Source: an uncultured Marinobacter sp.
Lineage (GTDB): Bacteria > Pseudomonadota > Gammaproteobacteria > Pseudomonadales > Oleiphilaceae
Direction of reading: 5' to 3'
Assembly (NCBI RefSeq): GCF_913055835.1
Contig: NZ_CAJXKQ010000001.1
Location: 62,001 to 126,000 of the forward strand
DNA: 64,000 bases
A program made the position numbers and the translations under genes. Below, in pieces: positions 1 through 9,434 of this stretch; position 1 is the stretch's first letter; each line of letters begins with the position of its first letter. The notes under the pieces were generated by a model. The model was not told the origin of the DNA and searched no databases. It was given only the letters and a program-made list of their open reading frames with translations.

Positions 1-864
1 CTGTTTACACTGGCTTTGGCCCAGGCCGGTGAATTCGGGTTTGTGCTTCTGACCTACAGCGTCCAGAACAACGTGATTCCTGTGGAAACCTCCCAGATTC
101 TGTCGCTGGTAGTTGCGCTATCCATGTTCCTGACGCCGCTGCTGTTTATTGTCTATGACCGATTGGTGCTACCGCGCTACCGGCGTTCGCAGAATGATGA
201 CCGGGAGGCGGATACCATCGACGAGCAGGCGCCGGTTATCGTCGCCGGAGTTGGTCGTTTCGGCCAGATCGTCTGCCGGTTGTTGCGGGCCAATAAGGTT
301 CCGATCGTGGCGCTGGACCATGAGATTGAGCAGATCGAGAACCTCCGGCAGATCAATATCAGGAGTTTCTTCGGGGATGCCAGTCGGCCGGATTTGCTGG
401 AAACGGCAGGCATCGAACAGGCTCGGCTGCTGGTGGTGGCGATCGACGATCGGGACCGTTCGGTCCAGATGGTGGAGCACGTGAAGCAGTTCTTTCCTGG
501 TGTCTGGGTCTTGGCACGCGCCTTCGACAGAGGCCACGGATACCAGTTGAGGGAGGCCGGTGCCGATGATGTGGTGAGTGAAACCTATCATTCGGCGCTT
601 GAACTCGGTGGGCATGCATTGACTGCCATGGGCGTGCACCCGATGCGTGCCCGCCAGATGACCTGGGCATTTCTCGACAACGAAAAAGCCCACGAGGATG
701 AGTTGTTCGATGCCTGGAAAGAAATCGAGGAAGGTATCCGGTTCAGCCCCCGTTATGGTGAACTGTTCATGAAGCTGGAAGAAGCGCTCAGCAGCGCCAT
801 GCATCGGGACTGGGAGGAGCCGAAGCAGGAGGACGTTCCTGTATGGCGGCCGCCGGACCGCTGA
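1..864 (+). CDS. Kef-type monovalent cation:proton antiporter, C-terminal part (partial)
   Basis: The reading frame is already open at base 1, so only the last 287 residues of the protein are in the window. About 60 residues of membrane domain remain, with the end of one helix (QAGEFGFVLL) and one more hydrophobic segment. A Rossmann-type TrkA-N/RCK domain follows, with the nucleotide loop VIVAGVGRFGQ near residue 80. This order is that of CPA2 antiporters (KefB/KefC/YbaL), inner-membrane K+(or Na+)/H+ exchangers gated by nucleotide or glutathione adducts. The acidic tail is typical. The family call is secure; KefB, KefC or another CPA2 member cannot be told apart from this fragment. Confidence 0.88.
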   Translation: MFTLALAQAGEFGFVLLTYSVQNNVIPVETSQILSLVVALSMFLTPLLFIVYDRLVLPRYRRSQNDDREADTIDEQAPVIVAGVGRFGQIVCRLLRANKVPIVALDHEIEQIENLRQINIRSFFGDASRPDLLETAGIEQARLLVVAIDDRDRSVQMVEHVKQFFPGVWVLARAFDRGHGYQLREAGADDVVSETYHSALELGGHALTAMGVHPMRARQMTWAFLDNEKAHEDELFDAWKEIEEGIRFSPRYGELFMKLEEALSSAMHRDWEEPKQEDVPVWRPPDR

Positions 865-916
865 CAGTGAAGTAACGCTGGGCTAGATTATTGTCTGTGC
901 GGCAGCAGAGGTCAGT

Positions 917-2617
917 ATGGTGTTCAGGAAAGCGCTTGTTGTTTCAGGTCTGGTTTTCGCCGGGTCCTGCGCCGCTGCGGAATCGGACAGAAACGAGTGC
1001 ATCGCCAGCAGCATTCAGCCGGAAGCCATTGATCTGGACAAACCTAGGGATCAGCTCGCCCGGCAGAACGATCTGGTCATTCCGGAGGGTGCGCGCATTG
1101 GTAGCATCCAAATTCTTCGCCGTCCGATCTTTGACACCACTGATCCCGAGCAGAACAACGCGCTGTATCGAACCCTGAACGCCCTCAACACGCCTACCTG
1201 GGAATCTGCGCTGCGCGCTCAGTTGGTGTTCGAGGAAGGCGACGTCTACGAGCCCGAGCTTATTTCCGAATCCGAGCGGGTGCTGCGCCAGCGGGAATAT
1301 CTGACCGCAGCCTGGGTGGGCGTTACCCGGGTTTGTGGAGACGAAATCGAGGTAAGTGTTCTGACGAGGGATACCTGGACGCTTTTCCCCAGCGTTGGTG
1401 TGTCGCGATCCGGAGGCGAGAACACCACCAACTTCGGATTGTCCGATCCCAACTTTGCCGGCTCAGGAAAGAGCCTTGGTATCGGCTATGCGAAGGACCC
1501 GGACCGCACCGAAACCAGTCTGTATTTTGATGATCCGAACGTCCTGGGTTCGCACTGGCAGGCAGGGTTCTCGTTCGATGAACGGAGCGATGGCCGGGGC
1601 CGAGGCGCTTACCTTGAGAGGCCTTTCTTCAGCGAAACGACCAACTGGCGATTTGGTCTGAGTGGTATCGACGATGTCCGGGAAGAATCCCGCTACGTCG
1701 GAGCAGAGGCCATTGCCGATTATCGGCGCAGCCACGAGTTTTTCAGCATTGATGGAGGCTGGCGCCTCGCTGAGAGGGACGACCGGCAACTGAGATTGCT
1801 TGCTGGCTACCGCTACGATGCACTCGCTTTCGACCAATTACCCAACGAACCCAATCTCGACATCCTGCCTGAAGACAGAACCCTGAGTTATCCCTGGATT
1901 GGCTTCGATTATCGCCAGAATCGCTTCCGGGAAATGACCAACCTGACCCGGCTTCAGAGGGTCGAGGATGTGCGTGATGGATTCGTGTGGCGAACCGAGC
2001 TGGGCTACTCTGGCAGCGGGCTGGGTGCCACCGAGGACCGTGTGGTTCTTAATATGGATTTCCAGGATGTACTGCACGTAACCGAGACCAACTACGCCAG
2101 CTATACCCTCAGCCAGAGCGGCACTTATCGTCTCGACGAGGACCAGGTAGAAAATCTGCTGGGGACTGTGAGCGTTCAGTATTTTCACGGCGGCTCAGAG
2201 CGGTGGAATAGCTGGTATACCAACCTCGCGTTCACGGCAGCGCACAATCTGACGGCCGATCAGCAGCTGCTTATTGGTGGTGAGAATGGTCTTCGCGGTT
2301 ACCCGAGTGAATACCAGCAGGGCAATCGCCGGGTGCTATGGACCCTTGAACGGCGCTACTTCCCGGACTGGCATCCATTCAAGCTGTTCCGAGTGGGCGG
2401 CGTCATTTTTACAGACGTCGGCCGGGCCTGGTTCACCGACGACCGGAATAGTGGCCCTGACGAAGGCGTGCTGAAAGATGTCGGCTTCGGTATGAGGCTC
2501 GCGTCCAGCCGCATCGAGGTGCAACGGATGCTGCACCTCGACTTTGCCTTCCCGCTGGATGGCGACGACAGTATTGATGACTTTCAGATACTGCTGCGGG
2601 GTCGAAGCCAGTTCTAA
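917..2617 (+). CDS. BamA/TamA-like outer-membrane surface-antigen (Omp85/D15) protein
   Basis: The protein has 566 residues. Its N-terminal signal peptide ends near the alanines of GSCAAAES. A POTRA-like stretch follows (IGSIQILRRPIF, then ELISESERVLRQREYL), and then a long beta-rich region ending in LLRGRSQF, with the terminal aromatic residue typical of outer-membrane barrels. It is shorter than BamA (about 800) and close to single-POTRA Omp85 relatives. The motif GENGLRGYPSEYQQGNRR at about residues 455-472 matches the conserved RGY/RGF motif of the barrel lumen loop. It probably inserts or secretes a partner across the outer membrane, but no partner gene lies beside it. It converges with the DMT gene downstream. 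Confidence 0.75.
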   Translation: MVFRKALVVSGLVFAGSCAAAESDRNECIASSIQPEAIDLDKPRDQLARQNDLVIPEGARIGSIQILRRPIFDTTDPEQNNALYRTLNALNTPTWESALRAQLVFEEGDVYEPELISESERVLRQREYLTAAWVGVTRVCGDEIEVSVLTRDTWTLFPSVGVSRSGGENTTNFGLSDPNFAGSGKSLGIGYAKDPDRTETSLYFDDPNVLGSHWQAGFSFDERSDGRGRGAYLERPFFSETTNWRFGLSGIDDVREESRYVGAEAIADYRRSHEFFSIDGGWRLAERDDRQLRLLAGYRYDALAFDQLPNEPNLDILPEDRTLSYPWIGFDYRQNRFREMTNLTRLQRVEDVRDGFVWRTELGYSGSGLGATEDRVVLNMDFQDVLHVTETNYASYTLSQSGTYRLDEDQVENLLGTVSVQYFHGGSERWNSWYTNLAFTAAHNLTADQQLLIGGENGLRGYPSEYQQGNRRVLWTLERRYFPDWHPFKLFRVGGVIFTDVGRAWFTDDRNSGPDEGVLKDVGFGMRLASSRIEVQRMLHLDFAFPLDGDDSIDDFQILLRGRSQF

Positions 2618-2631
2618 AACCCAGGTTCTGC

Positions 2632-3549
2632 CTAAGGCTCAAGGGTTTTTTCTTTCTTCCTGTTGCTTATCCTGAGTCCGAGGATTACCAGGAAAGCACC
2701 CAGCCAGATGGTTAACGAGTAGTTCTCCCTGAACCAGATAACCCCGATCAGCAATCCGAACACGGCCGCTACTGCACCGAGCTGACTGTAAAACACTGGG
2801 TTGGAGCGCCGCTGCAGTTCAAAGGCGCAAAGGTAGGTCAGCGCGGTAAGTAGTCCCTGCAGAACAACAATGCCAATAAGATCCGATCCCATGCCCTTCG
2901 GAAAAATAGGGGTGTCCGTCAGGCTGGCGACCAGGGCAAGCGTGAAAGCTGACGCCAGCAGCGTACCTGATGCAAGAATCATGGGTTTTACATCATCAGG
3001 CCAAGCCACTGAGCGATAGACGTTACCGATGGATAGCATCGCCGGGATAATCAGGCCCATGGCGAACCAGAGTATGTTCGGGCTACTGATCTCGGAATGA
3101 CGTTGCAGCACAATCCAGGCGCAGGCGACGACCGCAATGGATAACCCGGCCAGTTTGATCCAGCTTCGCTTTTCCAGGCCGATGCTGGTGGCGAGCAGGA
3201 ACGTGAATATGGGTGGAAGGGCATACATGATCCCCATGAAACCGGCTCCGAGTTTGGTGACCAGATAAAATCCAATGACATTCGGAACCGCGATACCGGT
3301 CAAACCGCTGATAAGAAAATAGCGGGTCAGGCGACGTTCCAGCAGTGAGCGGCGTTTATGGGAGCTCAACAGTAGAAGGACTCCTGCAATGAGCGTTTGC
3401 CAGAAGGCATAAGTGACTGCGGGCATACCCTGGGATGTTGCCGCTTTCGCCAGCGCCAGCATCAGTGCGATCAGAAATCCGTTGGCCAGCAGTAGGCCCC
3501 AGATCAAGGCTTGGGGAGGGATAAACGAACGCTGCGCTGAGGCTATCAT
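2632..3549 (-). CDS. EamA/DMT family transporter
   Basis: The 305-residue protein has about ten hydrophobic helices in two repeats, as in the drug/metabolite transporter superfamily (for example ALIWGLLLANGFLIALMLAL near the N-terminus). These are inner-membrane exporters or importers of small metabolites. The ATG at 3549 is preferred over the upstream in-frame ATG at 3606, because the extra 19 residues are hydrophilic and unlike the family. The gene is divergent from the LysR gene at 3672, which may regulate it. The C-terminus is basic (RISNRKKEKTLEP). The substrate cannot be deduced. Confidence 0.85.
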   Translation of the reverse strand: MIASAQRSFIPPQALIWGLLLANGFLIALMLALAKAATSQGMPAVTYAFWQTLIAGVLLLLSSHKRRSLLERRLTRYFLISGLTGIAVPNVIGFYLVTKLGAGFMGIMYALPPIFTFLLATSIGLEKRSWIKLAGLSIAVVACAWIVLQRHSEISSPNILWFAMGLIIPAMLSIGNVYRSVAWPDDVKPMILASGTLLASAFTLALVASLTDTPIFPKGMGSDLIGIVVLQGLLTALTYLCAFELQRRSNPVFYSQLGAVAAVFGLLIGVIWFRENYSLTIWLGAFLVILGLRISNRKKEKTLEP

Positions 3550-3671
3550 CACTGAATGCTCCGGGTTGTGAGGGTTATCACCGGTAGTCAGTGTGCCGCA
3601 ATCCATTAAGTTGATAATTGGGCGTGATCGAATAATACTCCTTCCAAATCGGAAATAATCGGGAGTTTCCA

Positions 3672-4568
3672 GTGGCCACAGACAAGCTGGTAGCCATGAA
3701 CATCTTCAGGCGTGTTGCGGAATTGGGCAGTTTCACCAGGGCTGCGGATGACCTGGATATCACAGCCGCGACGGTGAGTAAGCACATTGCCTTTCTGGAG
3801 CGGGATCTGGACACCAGGTTGATTAACCGGACCACTCGCCGCATGAACCTGACAGATGCGGGGCTCGTCTTTCTGCAACGGACTCAGGCGTTGTTGGATG
3901 ATCTGGAAGAGGCAGAGCTTGAGGCAAGAGGGTTGCAGGCAGAGCCGCGAGGGACGATAAGGCTGAATGTGCCTATGTCGTTCGGGTTGACCCACATAAC
4001 TGAGGCTATCGACAGTTTTCTGCGGGACTATCCCGAAATCGATATCGACCTTCAGCTCAGTGATCGAATGGTTGATCTGGTGGAGCAGGGCGTTGATATC
4101 GCCATTCGGGTTCGAAGCTCTTTGGCCGATTCAACCCTGATGGCCAGACCACTCAGAACATCCAGAAATATCGTATGCGCATCACCGGAGTATCTGAAGA
4201 ACGCACCTGAGGTTCATGTCCCGAATGATTTGGCAGGGCACAACTGTCTGACGTTCAGTCTCCACGACCGGCCGAGAGTCTGGGAGCTTGGCGATCAGGA
4301 GGTGATCGTCAACGGCAACTACAGGACAGACAGCAGCCTTGCGATCCGACAGAGCTTGTTGAGAGGGACTGGTGTTGGCTTGGTGCCGCGTTTTCTGGTG
4401 CAGGACGATATTGAAAAGGGCTCCCTGGTTCCCCTGCTGCCCGAGTTCCCTCCGAAGCCATATACCGTCTTCGCCCTTTTCCCGCCCGGGCGTAACCAAC
4501 CGACGAAGGTTCGTTTATTGCTCGATCATCTCGACCAGCATTTGGGTGAGAAGCCTTACTGGGAATAG
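3672..4568 (+). CDS. LysR family transcriptional regulator
   Basis: The 298-residue protein has the N-terminal winged HTH of LysR regulators (MNIFRRVAELGSFTRAADDL, then ATVSKHIAFLERDLDTRL) and a periplasmic-binding-protein-like effector domain from about residue 92. The GTG at 3672 has GGGAG six bases upstream and gives the usual LysR N-terminus; an ATG at 3696 is the alternative. It lies divergent to a DMT exporter and upstream of a nitroreductase on the same strand, so either could be its target. The effector is unknown. Confidence 0.92.
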   Translation: MATDKLVAMNIFRRVAELGSFTRAADDLDITAATVSKHIAFLERDLDTRLINRTTRRMNLTDAGLVFLQRTQALLDDLEEAELEARGLQAEPRGTIRLNVPMSFGLTHITEAIDSFLRDYPEIDIDLQLSDRMVDLVEQGVDIAIRVRSSLADSTLMARPLRTSRNIVCASPEYLKNAPEVHVPNDLAGHNCLTFSLHDRPRVWELGDQEVIVNGNYRTDSSLAIRQSLLRGTGVGLVPRFLVQDDIEKGSLVPLLPEFPPKPYTVFALFPPGRNQPTKVRLLLDHLDQHLGEKPYWE

Positions 4569-4692
4569 CGCTGAAACCGGCACTTTACCTCTGGCTATTT
4601 CCATTTCGGAAAAAATGTAATTCTATTCTGTCGATTTTTTGGGGCTCTCAAGTTCCATAGAGTTGCTACTTCAACTTGAAGGAGACAACGTT

Positions 4693-5319
4693 ATGGACAT
4701 ACACAAAGCCCTGGACTGGCGCTACGCCGTCCGTGAATTTTCGCCTGAAAAACTGAGTGGGCACATTGTGGAAACTCTGGTTGATGCGGCCCGCAAGAGC
4801 GCCTCGTCCTATGGATTGCAGCCATACAAAATCCTGGTGCTGGAGAGTAAGTCACTCCGGCAGGATTTGCTGCCCTATTCATATGGCCAGCAGAAGGTTG
4901 TGGACTGCTCGCATTTGATCGTTTTTGCCGCCCATACCAATATTGGCGATCACACAGTGGACAGGTATGTCACGCAGTTTGAGAAAACCCGGGGCGTACC
5001 TGCGGCGGAGATCTCGGGCTATGTGACTCACATGAAAGAGGCACTCGCATCCAAGTCGCAAGCAGAGAAACAGGCGTGGGCGCACCAGCAAGCCTATATC
5101 GCCCTGGGTACGCTGCTCACTGCGGCCGCCTCCATGCGGATCGACAGTTGCCCTATGACCGGTTTTGATCACAACGCCTACGATGACGTGCTTGGATTGG
5201 CAAACCTGGGTCTGGAGAGTTCGGCCATTGTTGCCCTGGGTTACCGAAGTGCCCGTGACCGAAGTTCAGGCTTGCCGAAAGTGCGTTTTGATTACGACGA
5301 TCTGGTGATCAGGATGTAA
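4693..5319 (+). CDS. Nitroreductase family protein (FMN, NAD(P)H-dependent)
   Basis: The 208-residue protein opens with MDIHKALDWRYAVREFSPEK, the FMN-phosphate-binding RRxxRxF-type start of nitroreductases, and carries a C-terminal glycine-rich segment (ALGYRSARDRS) that contacts FMN. Members reduce nitro groups, quinones or enones with NAD(P)H. The ATG at 4693 follows GAAGGAGACAACGTT, a good ribosome site, whereas the longer frame from 4639 lacks one. It lies 124 bases after the LysR gene on the same strand. The physiological substrate is not apparent. Confidence 0.9.
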   Translation: MDIHKALDWRYAVREFSPEKLSGHIVETLVDAARKSASSYGLQPYKILVLESKSLRQDLLPYSYGQQKVVDCSHLIVFAAHTNIGDHTVDRYVTQFEKTRGVPAAEISGYVTHMKEALASKSQAEKQAWAHQQAYIALGTLLTAAASMRIDSCPMTGFDHNAYDDVLGLANLGLESSAIVALGYRSARDRSSGLPKVRFDYDDLVIRM

Positions 5320-5435
5320 GTAGTTGCTTGGCCGATTTGTCGCTCCGGCTGGTGTTCCTTGGCTATAGGGTATAGGTTCGGAAGAACGGCGATACATTTT
5401 CGAGCATACTGCCGCCTAAAAGGAGCACCAGCTCT

Positions 5436-6401
5436 ATGAAGGTTTTTTCTAACCCGGTGGGTTCCGGAAATCTGTGGTTTGATAATCTGACCACTGCCGA
5501 GGGTACACCGGTCGCTTACGACCCACAGGCAAGGGCGTTCGTTCCCATGCCTCCCTTCTGTGTAAATCGGGACATTATTGGCTGCAACTGGATAGCGCCC
5601 GAGAAAGGCGCTTTCTGCCGGTCTTGCGCGATGACGGCGCTGGCACCCGACCCCAACATTCCCAATGCCATGCCGAACTGGGCCGAGACTGAGGCCGCAA
5701 AGCGCTGGGCGCTGGACAATCTCGGCCGTTGGCACTGGTTCCGCCCTGAGGATCCTGGTACGCGCCCGGTTTTCCATATGTTGGCCGAGGGGCTGACTCC
5801 GGTTGCCATGGGGCATGCGAACGGTGTGGTAACCATCAGTGTCGCAGAGGCGGATCCAGTGGTTCGTACCACCCGAAGGCAAGCCCTGGAAGAACCCTAT
5901 CGAACCATGGTCGGCCACATGCGCCATGAAATCGCTCATATGCTCTGGTGGCGCCTGAGTTTGCGGGAAGATTTTCTGGATGCGTTCCGGGAGATGTTTG
6001 GTGACGAGCGCGCCGATTATCCGGCGGCCCTTGAGCATCACTATCATAACGGTCCGCCGGAAGACTGGAGGCTGTTCTATCTGACCAGTTACGCCTCGGC
6101 ACACCCTCACGAGGACTGGGCAGAAACCGCTGCACATTTGCTGCACCTGACAGACATCACTGACAGCCTTGTTTCAGCCGGTCTGACATCGCCAGAGGTG
6201 CCGAGGCAGGGCTGGGATCCTTACGCCGAGCCCGACACGGCCATGCTGATTAACGTTGCGGCGTCGCTGGCCATTCGGGTTAACCATGTGAACCGCTCCA
6301 TGGGCCTTTCTGATCTGTACCCGTTTGTCCTGTCCGAAACGGCGCAACGCAAGCTCGCGTTCGTGCACGACTGGTTGCGCCGCGGAGCTCAGGGACTCTA
6401 G
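5436..6401 (+). CDS. Putative zinc-binding metallopeptidase (Peptidase_Mx-like)
   Basis: The 321-residue protein has an N-terminal zinc-ribbon-like set of four cysteines (C42, C50, C61, C64) and a zincin HExxH motif (H164-E-I-A-H168) followed by LWWRLS. This combination is that of the family named putative zinc-binding metallo-peptidase (DUF/Peptidase_Mx). No signal peptide is visible, so it is probably cytoplasmic. The start follows AAAAGGAGCACCAGCTCT. It lies between a nitroreductase and NnrU with no operon overlap. Substrate and role are unknown. Confidence 0.82.
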   Translation: MKVFSNPVGSGNLWFDNLTTAEGTPVAYDPQARAFVPMPPFCVNRDIIGCNWIAPEKGAFCRSCAMTALAPDPNIPNAMPNWAETEAAKRWALDNLGRWHWFRPEDPGTRPVFHMLAEGLTPVAMGHANGVVTISVAEADPVVRTTRRQALEEPYRTMVGHMRHEIAHMLWWRLSLREDFLDAFREMFGDERADYPAALEHHYHNGPPEDWRLFYLTSYASAHPHEDWAETAAHLLHLTDITDSLVSAGLTSPEVPRQGWDPYAEPDTAMLINVAASLAIRVNHVNRSMGLSDLYPFVLSETAQRKLAFVHDWLRRGAQGL

Positions 6402-6421
6402 TAAGGTTGTGCGCCGGTCAA

Positions 6422-6991
6422 TCAGGCCGGCGCCACGCCAAAGAGCCACTGGTGGGCCCAGACGACCATAATCACGTACACCGCGAGGCCACCAACGACG
6501 GCAATGATGTCATTGGCTTTGGTGGCTGGCAGCGTTGGAATGGCCCGTTGCGTTCTGCGTTTCATGGAGATCCGGTCGGCCACGGCCCAGGCCAGGAACG
6601 AGCCGAACAGCAGAAGATCGTGGAGCATTCCGTTTGCGAGAAGGTGTGCCAGCGCCCAGAGTTTGACGGCAACGAGCATGGGGTGCCCCAGTTTTGCCTT
6701 GATTTTCCCGGGGAAGTAGGTGGCAAACAGCAGCGGGAATACAGGCACCAGAAGCAGGAAGGCCACATGCTTTAGCCAGGCGGGTGGCACGTAGATAACG
6801 GTTGGATCCATCCGGGCTGCACCGTAACCCCAAATGATCAGAACCAGACCAACAAGGGACACCACGGAATAGAGTCCTTTGAAGGCTCCCTCGCCCATAG
6901 ATGCGTTCAGCCGGTTGCGCAGGGGTTCGTTTACGATGGAGAGCGAATGCACGCCGAGAAACAGAACGAGACCAACGATCAGTGTGGTCAT
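6422..6991 (-). CDS. NnrU family membrane protein
   Basis: The 189-residue protein has about five hydrophobic helices and the NnrU pattern: a histidine in the first helix (LFLGVHSLSI), HPMLVAVKLWALAHLLANG, and a basic end of the fourth segment (DRISMKRR). NnrU proteins accompany denitrification gene sets; their biochemical role is unsettled. The ATG at 6991 has AAGGAG eight bases upstream and is better than the TTG six bases earlier. No denitrification genes are adjacent. Confidence 0.85.
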   Translation of the reverse strand: MTTLIVGLVLFLGVHSLSIVNEPLRNRLNASMGEGAFKGLYSVVSLVGLVLIIWGYGAARMDPTVIYVPPAWLKHVAFLLLVPVFPLLFATYFPGKIKAKLGHPMLVAVKLWALAHLLANGMLHDLLLFGSFLAWAVADRISMKRRTQRAIPTLPATKANDIIAVVGGLAVYVIMVVWAHQWLFGVAPA

Positions 6992-7155
6992 TTGCAAAAC
7001 TCCTTTTGGCTCAAGCGAAAGGGTTGTTCGATTGGCAGGGTGCTTGGTTTGGAAAGCCCGTGCACGTGAAATCCTGATTAGTATAGGAAACCGGGACAGC
7101 AGATGCCTGAGCGTTTATGATCGGCGATCTGATTCACCGGATTGAAAAGGCGCCC

Positions 7156-7530
7156 ATGAAGTTTCCCAAGGTCACTGTTGTACTGGTTTCTGCCGCCCTG
7201 CTGTTTGTTCTCTGGGACCAGACCCGCGAACAACCCGAACCCGTTGATGCCAGCCGCCTGACCAATCTGCGGGCCAATCCCGTTGAACTCAGCGCCGCAG
7301 TTGACTGGATTTTCGCCCAGATTCCGGACTTCTGCTCAGACGCCACGGGCGAGGGCAGTGAAACCAAAGCCCATGCTGATTGCGTCAAAAAAGCCGAGGC
7401 ACGAACCTCCACATGTCGGCGGACGCTTTACGATCGATTCCCGAGTGTTGTTGCCTCAGAGGCGGTATTCCGGGACGTTTCGCTCACGGCAATGACTTGT
7501 CTCGTGCCTCGATCGGGCTTGGTGAATTAG
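7156..7530 (+). CDS. Small membrane-anchored or exported hypothetical protein
   Basis: I do not recognise this 124-residue protein. From the ATG at 7156 it starts MKFPKVTVVLVSAALLFVLW, a basic N-terminus followed by one hydrophobic segment, so it is a signal peptide or anchor. The mature part is short and contains several cysteines (DFCSDA, HADCVKKA, STCRRT, MTCLVP) that could form two disulfides in the periplasm. An upstream ATG at 7117 is in frame but would bury the signal. Its last codons overlap the convergent AraC gene by four bases. Confidence 0.55.
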   Translation: MKFPKVTVVLVSAALLFVLWDQTREQPEPVDASRLTNLRANPVELSAAVDWIFAQIPDFCSDATGEGSETKAHADCVKKAEARTSTCRRTLYDRFPSVVASEAVFRDVSLTAMTCLVPRSGLVN

Positions 7531-8447
7531 TAAGTGCAGTGGGATCGATAGCCTGATGGAGTGACTCCGAACCTTGATTTGAATGCCCGGCTGAATTGAC
7601 TGGAATCATTGAATCCGCACGAGAGCGCAATGGCAGTGATTTTGTCTCTGCTGTTTCGAAGCCGGTCCCGGGCCAGGATTAATCGTTGCTCCTGTAAATA
7701 TTGATACGGCGCACAACCGAATGTAGCCCTGAAGAGTCTGGCAAAATGATAGGGACTCAGGTTGACCCAGCCGGCCATGTCCCCAAGCGTCAAAGACTGG
7801 CCCAAATGAGCGTGGATACGCTCTTGCAGCATTCTGCGGTATCGAAATGACAGCTGTCCCGTAACCTCCGGCAGTGAATGCCGAACACCGGAATGGCGGC
7901 TGACAACGTGAAGAAGAAGCCATTGAGCGAGGTGATCCATGGCCATGGTCTGGCCTGGAGCCTGCCAGTCGCTGAGTGCCAGGAGCTTTCCAGCCTGGGC
8001 GAGAACCGGATCCTCGGCGTGGTACAGCTCGGAAAGCTGGCGCTTGTCTGGATCGGCATCCCAGGTCTGTTCGGCGCACCGGGCGACGTCCCGATCATTA
8101 AAATAAAAATGAAAAAATTCGAACTGGCCGCCGATTTGCCAAATTGAGCGGCTCCCCGCCGGAAACAGGCAGACGGCACCCGGAAAGCCCTGACTGACAA
8201 CCTTGCCGTTCAACACCCTTCGGGCTTGCTCGCCTTTGTCTATGTAAATGCTCAAAGCATGGTGACGGGGCCGTTCATAGCGCACCTCGCCCTGACGATT
8301 CTGCCATTGCGCCAGAGCCCGCCCCTGATCCAGTTCCACCATTCGCTGCGGAGCGACGCCAGCGGTTCTCAGGGTATCGACAATGTCACGGTTTGCCGGG
8401 CGCGATTGCGTTGGGTGTTTAGGTATGGATTCGGAATCGGTCTGCAT
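7527..8447 (-). CDS. AraC family transcriptional regulator
   Basis: The 306-residue protein has an N-terminal cupin-like sensor region (about residues 30-175) and a C-terminal pair of AraC HTH motifs, with LGDMAGWVNLSPYHFARLFRA and the signature IALSCGFNDSSQFSRAFKSRFG. The ATG at 8447 has GGAGG seven bases upstream and is chosen over the ATG at 8462. It is divergent from the DMT exporter at 8568, so that exporter is its most likely target. The inducer is unknown. Confidence 0.93.
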   Translation of the reverse strand: MQTDSESIPKHPTQSRPANRDIVDTLRTAGVAPQRMVELDQGRALAQWQNRQGEVRYERPRHHALSIYIDKGEQARRVLNGKVVSQGFPGAVCLFPAGSRSIWQIGGQFEFFHFYFNDRDVARCAEQTWDADPDKRQLSELYHAEDPVLAQAGKLLALSDWQAPGQTMAMDHLAQWLLLHVVSRHSGVRHSLPEVTGQLSFRYRRMLQERIHAHLGQSLTLGDMAGWVNLSPYHFARLFRATFGCAPYQYLQEQRLILARDRLRNSRDKITAIALSCGFNDSSQFSRAFKSRFGVTPSGYRSHCTY

Positions 8448-8567
8448 AGGGAGCCTCCGCAAGAATCATCCATGGTTCAGCAAGATCTGACAAGTTTGCG
8501 TGTGGTCTGAGTCCTATGCTTATCCCTGATCAATAATTGTTCCCGATAGTTACAGGACCCCACTGGC

Positions 8568-9434
8568 ATGCCCATCTCTGCTCACTATGGTTTGACGGTA
8601 CTGATCTGGGGGCTGACCTGGACGGCGATTCGCCTGCAGGTTGAAGCGGCCCCTGTCGATATCTCCGTTTTTTACCGATTCGTTATGGCCTCCATAGTGA
8701 CACTGGTGGTTCTTGCCATCGTGCGCAGACTGGAGAAACTGACCCTGAAACAGCACGGGTGGCTGGTACTGCAGGGGGCGACCCTGTACAGCATCAACTT
8801 CCTTCTGATCTATCGTGCGGCTGAATCCATGACAAGCGGTCTGCTGGCGGTGGTATTTTCCCTGGCTGCGCTGTTTAACGCCCTGAATGGCTGGCTCTGG
8901 TTGCGATTGCGGCCCACCGCTCGGCTGTATCCGGCAATCTCTCTGGGGATCACCGGTGTGGCCCTGCTGTTCTGGCATGACCTGCAACTGGGTAACGCCA
9001 CAGCTACCAGCATTCTTTTCGCCATTGCCGGCACCTTCTGGTTCTCCATGGGCAACCTGGTCAGCATCAAGGTGCGAATGTCTCAAGTGCCGCTGTTCCT
9101 GGCCAATGCATGGGCCATGGTTTACGGCGCGGTGATTCTTGGCATTTGGTGCCTGTTGCAGGGTGTGGAATGGGTGGTGCCCACTTCAGCGACATTCTGG
9201 GGAGCGACTGTATTCCTGGCGGTGCCTGGCTCTATCATTGCGTTTTATTGCTACATCACTGTCATCCAGACGCTCGGTGCCGACAAAGCAGGCTACGCCA
9301 CGGTGCTTTTCCCCGTCGTGGCCCTGAGCGTTTCGACCTGGCTCGAGGGCTTTGAATGGACAGCAACGGCTGTGCTGGGAGCATCCCTGGCGCTGTTGGG
9401 GAACTATGTTTTATTCCGTTCCGCCAAGGCATAG
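8568..9434 (+). CDS. EamA/DMT family transporter
   Basis: The 288-residue protein has ten predicted hydrophobic helices. The first carries the LIWGLTWTAIRLQ pattern of EamA proteins (YdcZ/RhaT superfamily), and the duplicated EamA domain is of usual length. It sits in the inner membrane and probably exports an amino acid or metabolite. It is divergent from an AraC regulator, a common pairing for inducible exporters. Its 3' end overlaps the convergent deaminase gene by 31 bases. The substrate is unknown. Confidence 0.9.
   Translation: MPISAHYGLTVLIWGLTWTAIRLQVEAAPVDISVFYRFVMASIVTLVVLAIVRRLEKLTLKQHGWLVLQGATLYSINFLLIYRAAESMTSGLLAVVFSLAALFNALNGWLWLRLRPTARLYPAISLGITGVALLFWHDLQLGNATATSILFAIAGTFWFSMGNLVSIKVRMSQVPLFLANAWAMVYGAVILGIWCLLQGVEWVVPTSATFWGATVFLAVPGSIIAFYCYITVIQTLGADKAGYATVLFPVVALSVSTWLEGFEWTATAVLGASLALLGNYVLFRSAKA

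Noticed and set aside
5292..6146. Minus-strand frame of 284 codons opposite the zinc peptidase gene
   Set aside because: It is a shadow of the peptidase gene; no motif is visible.
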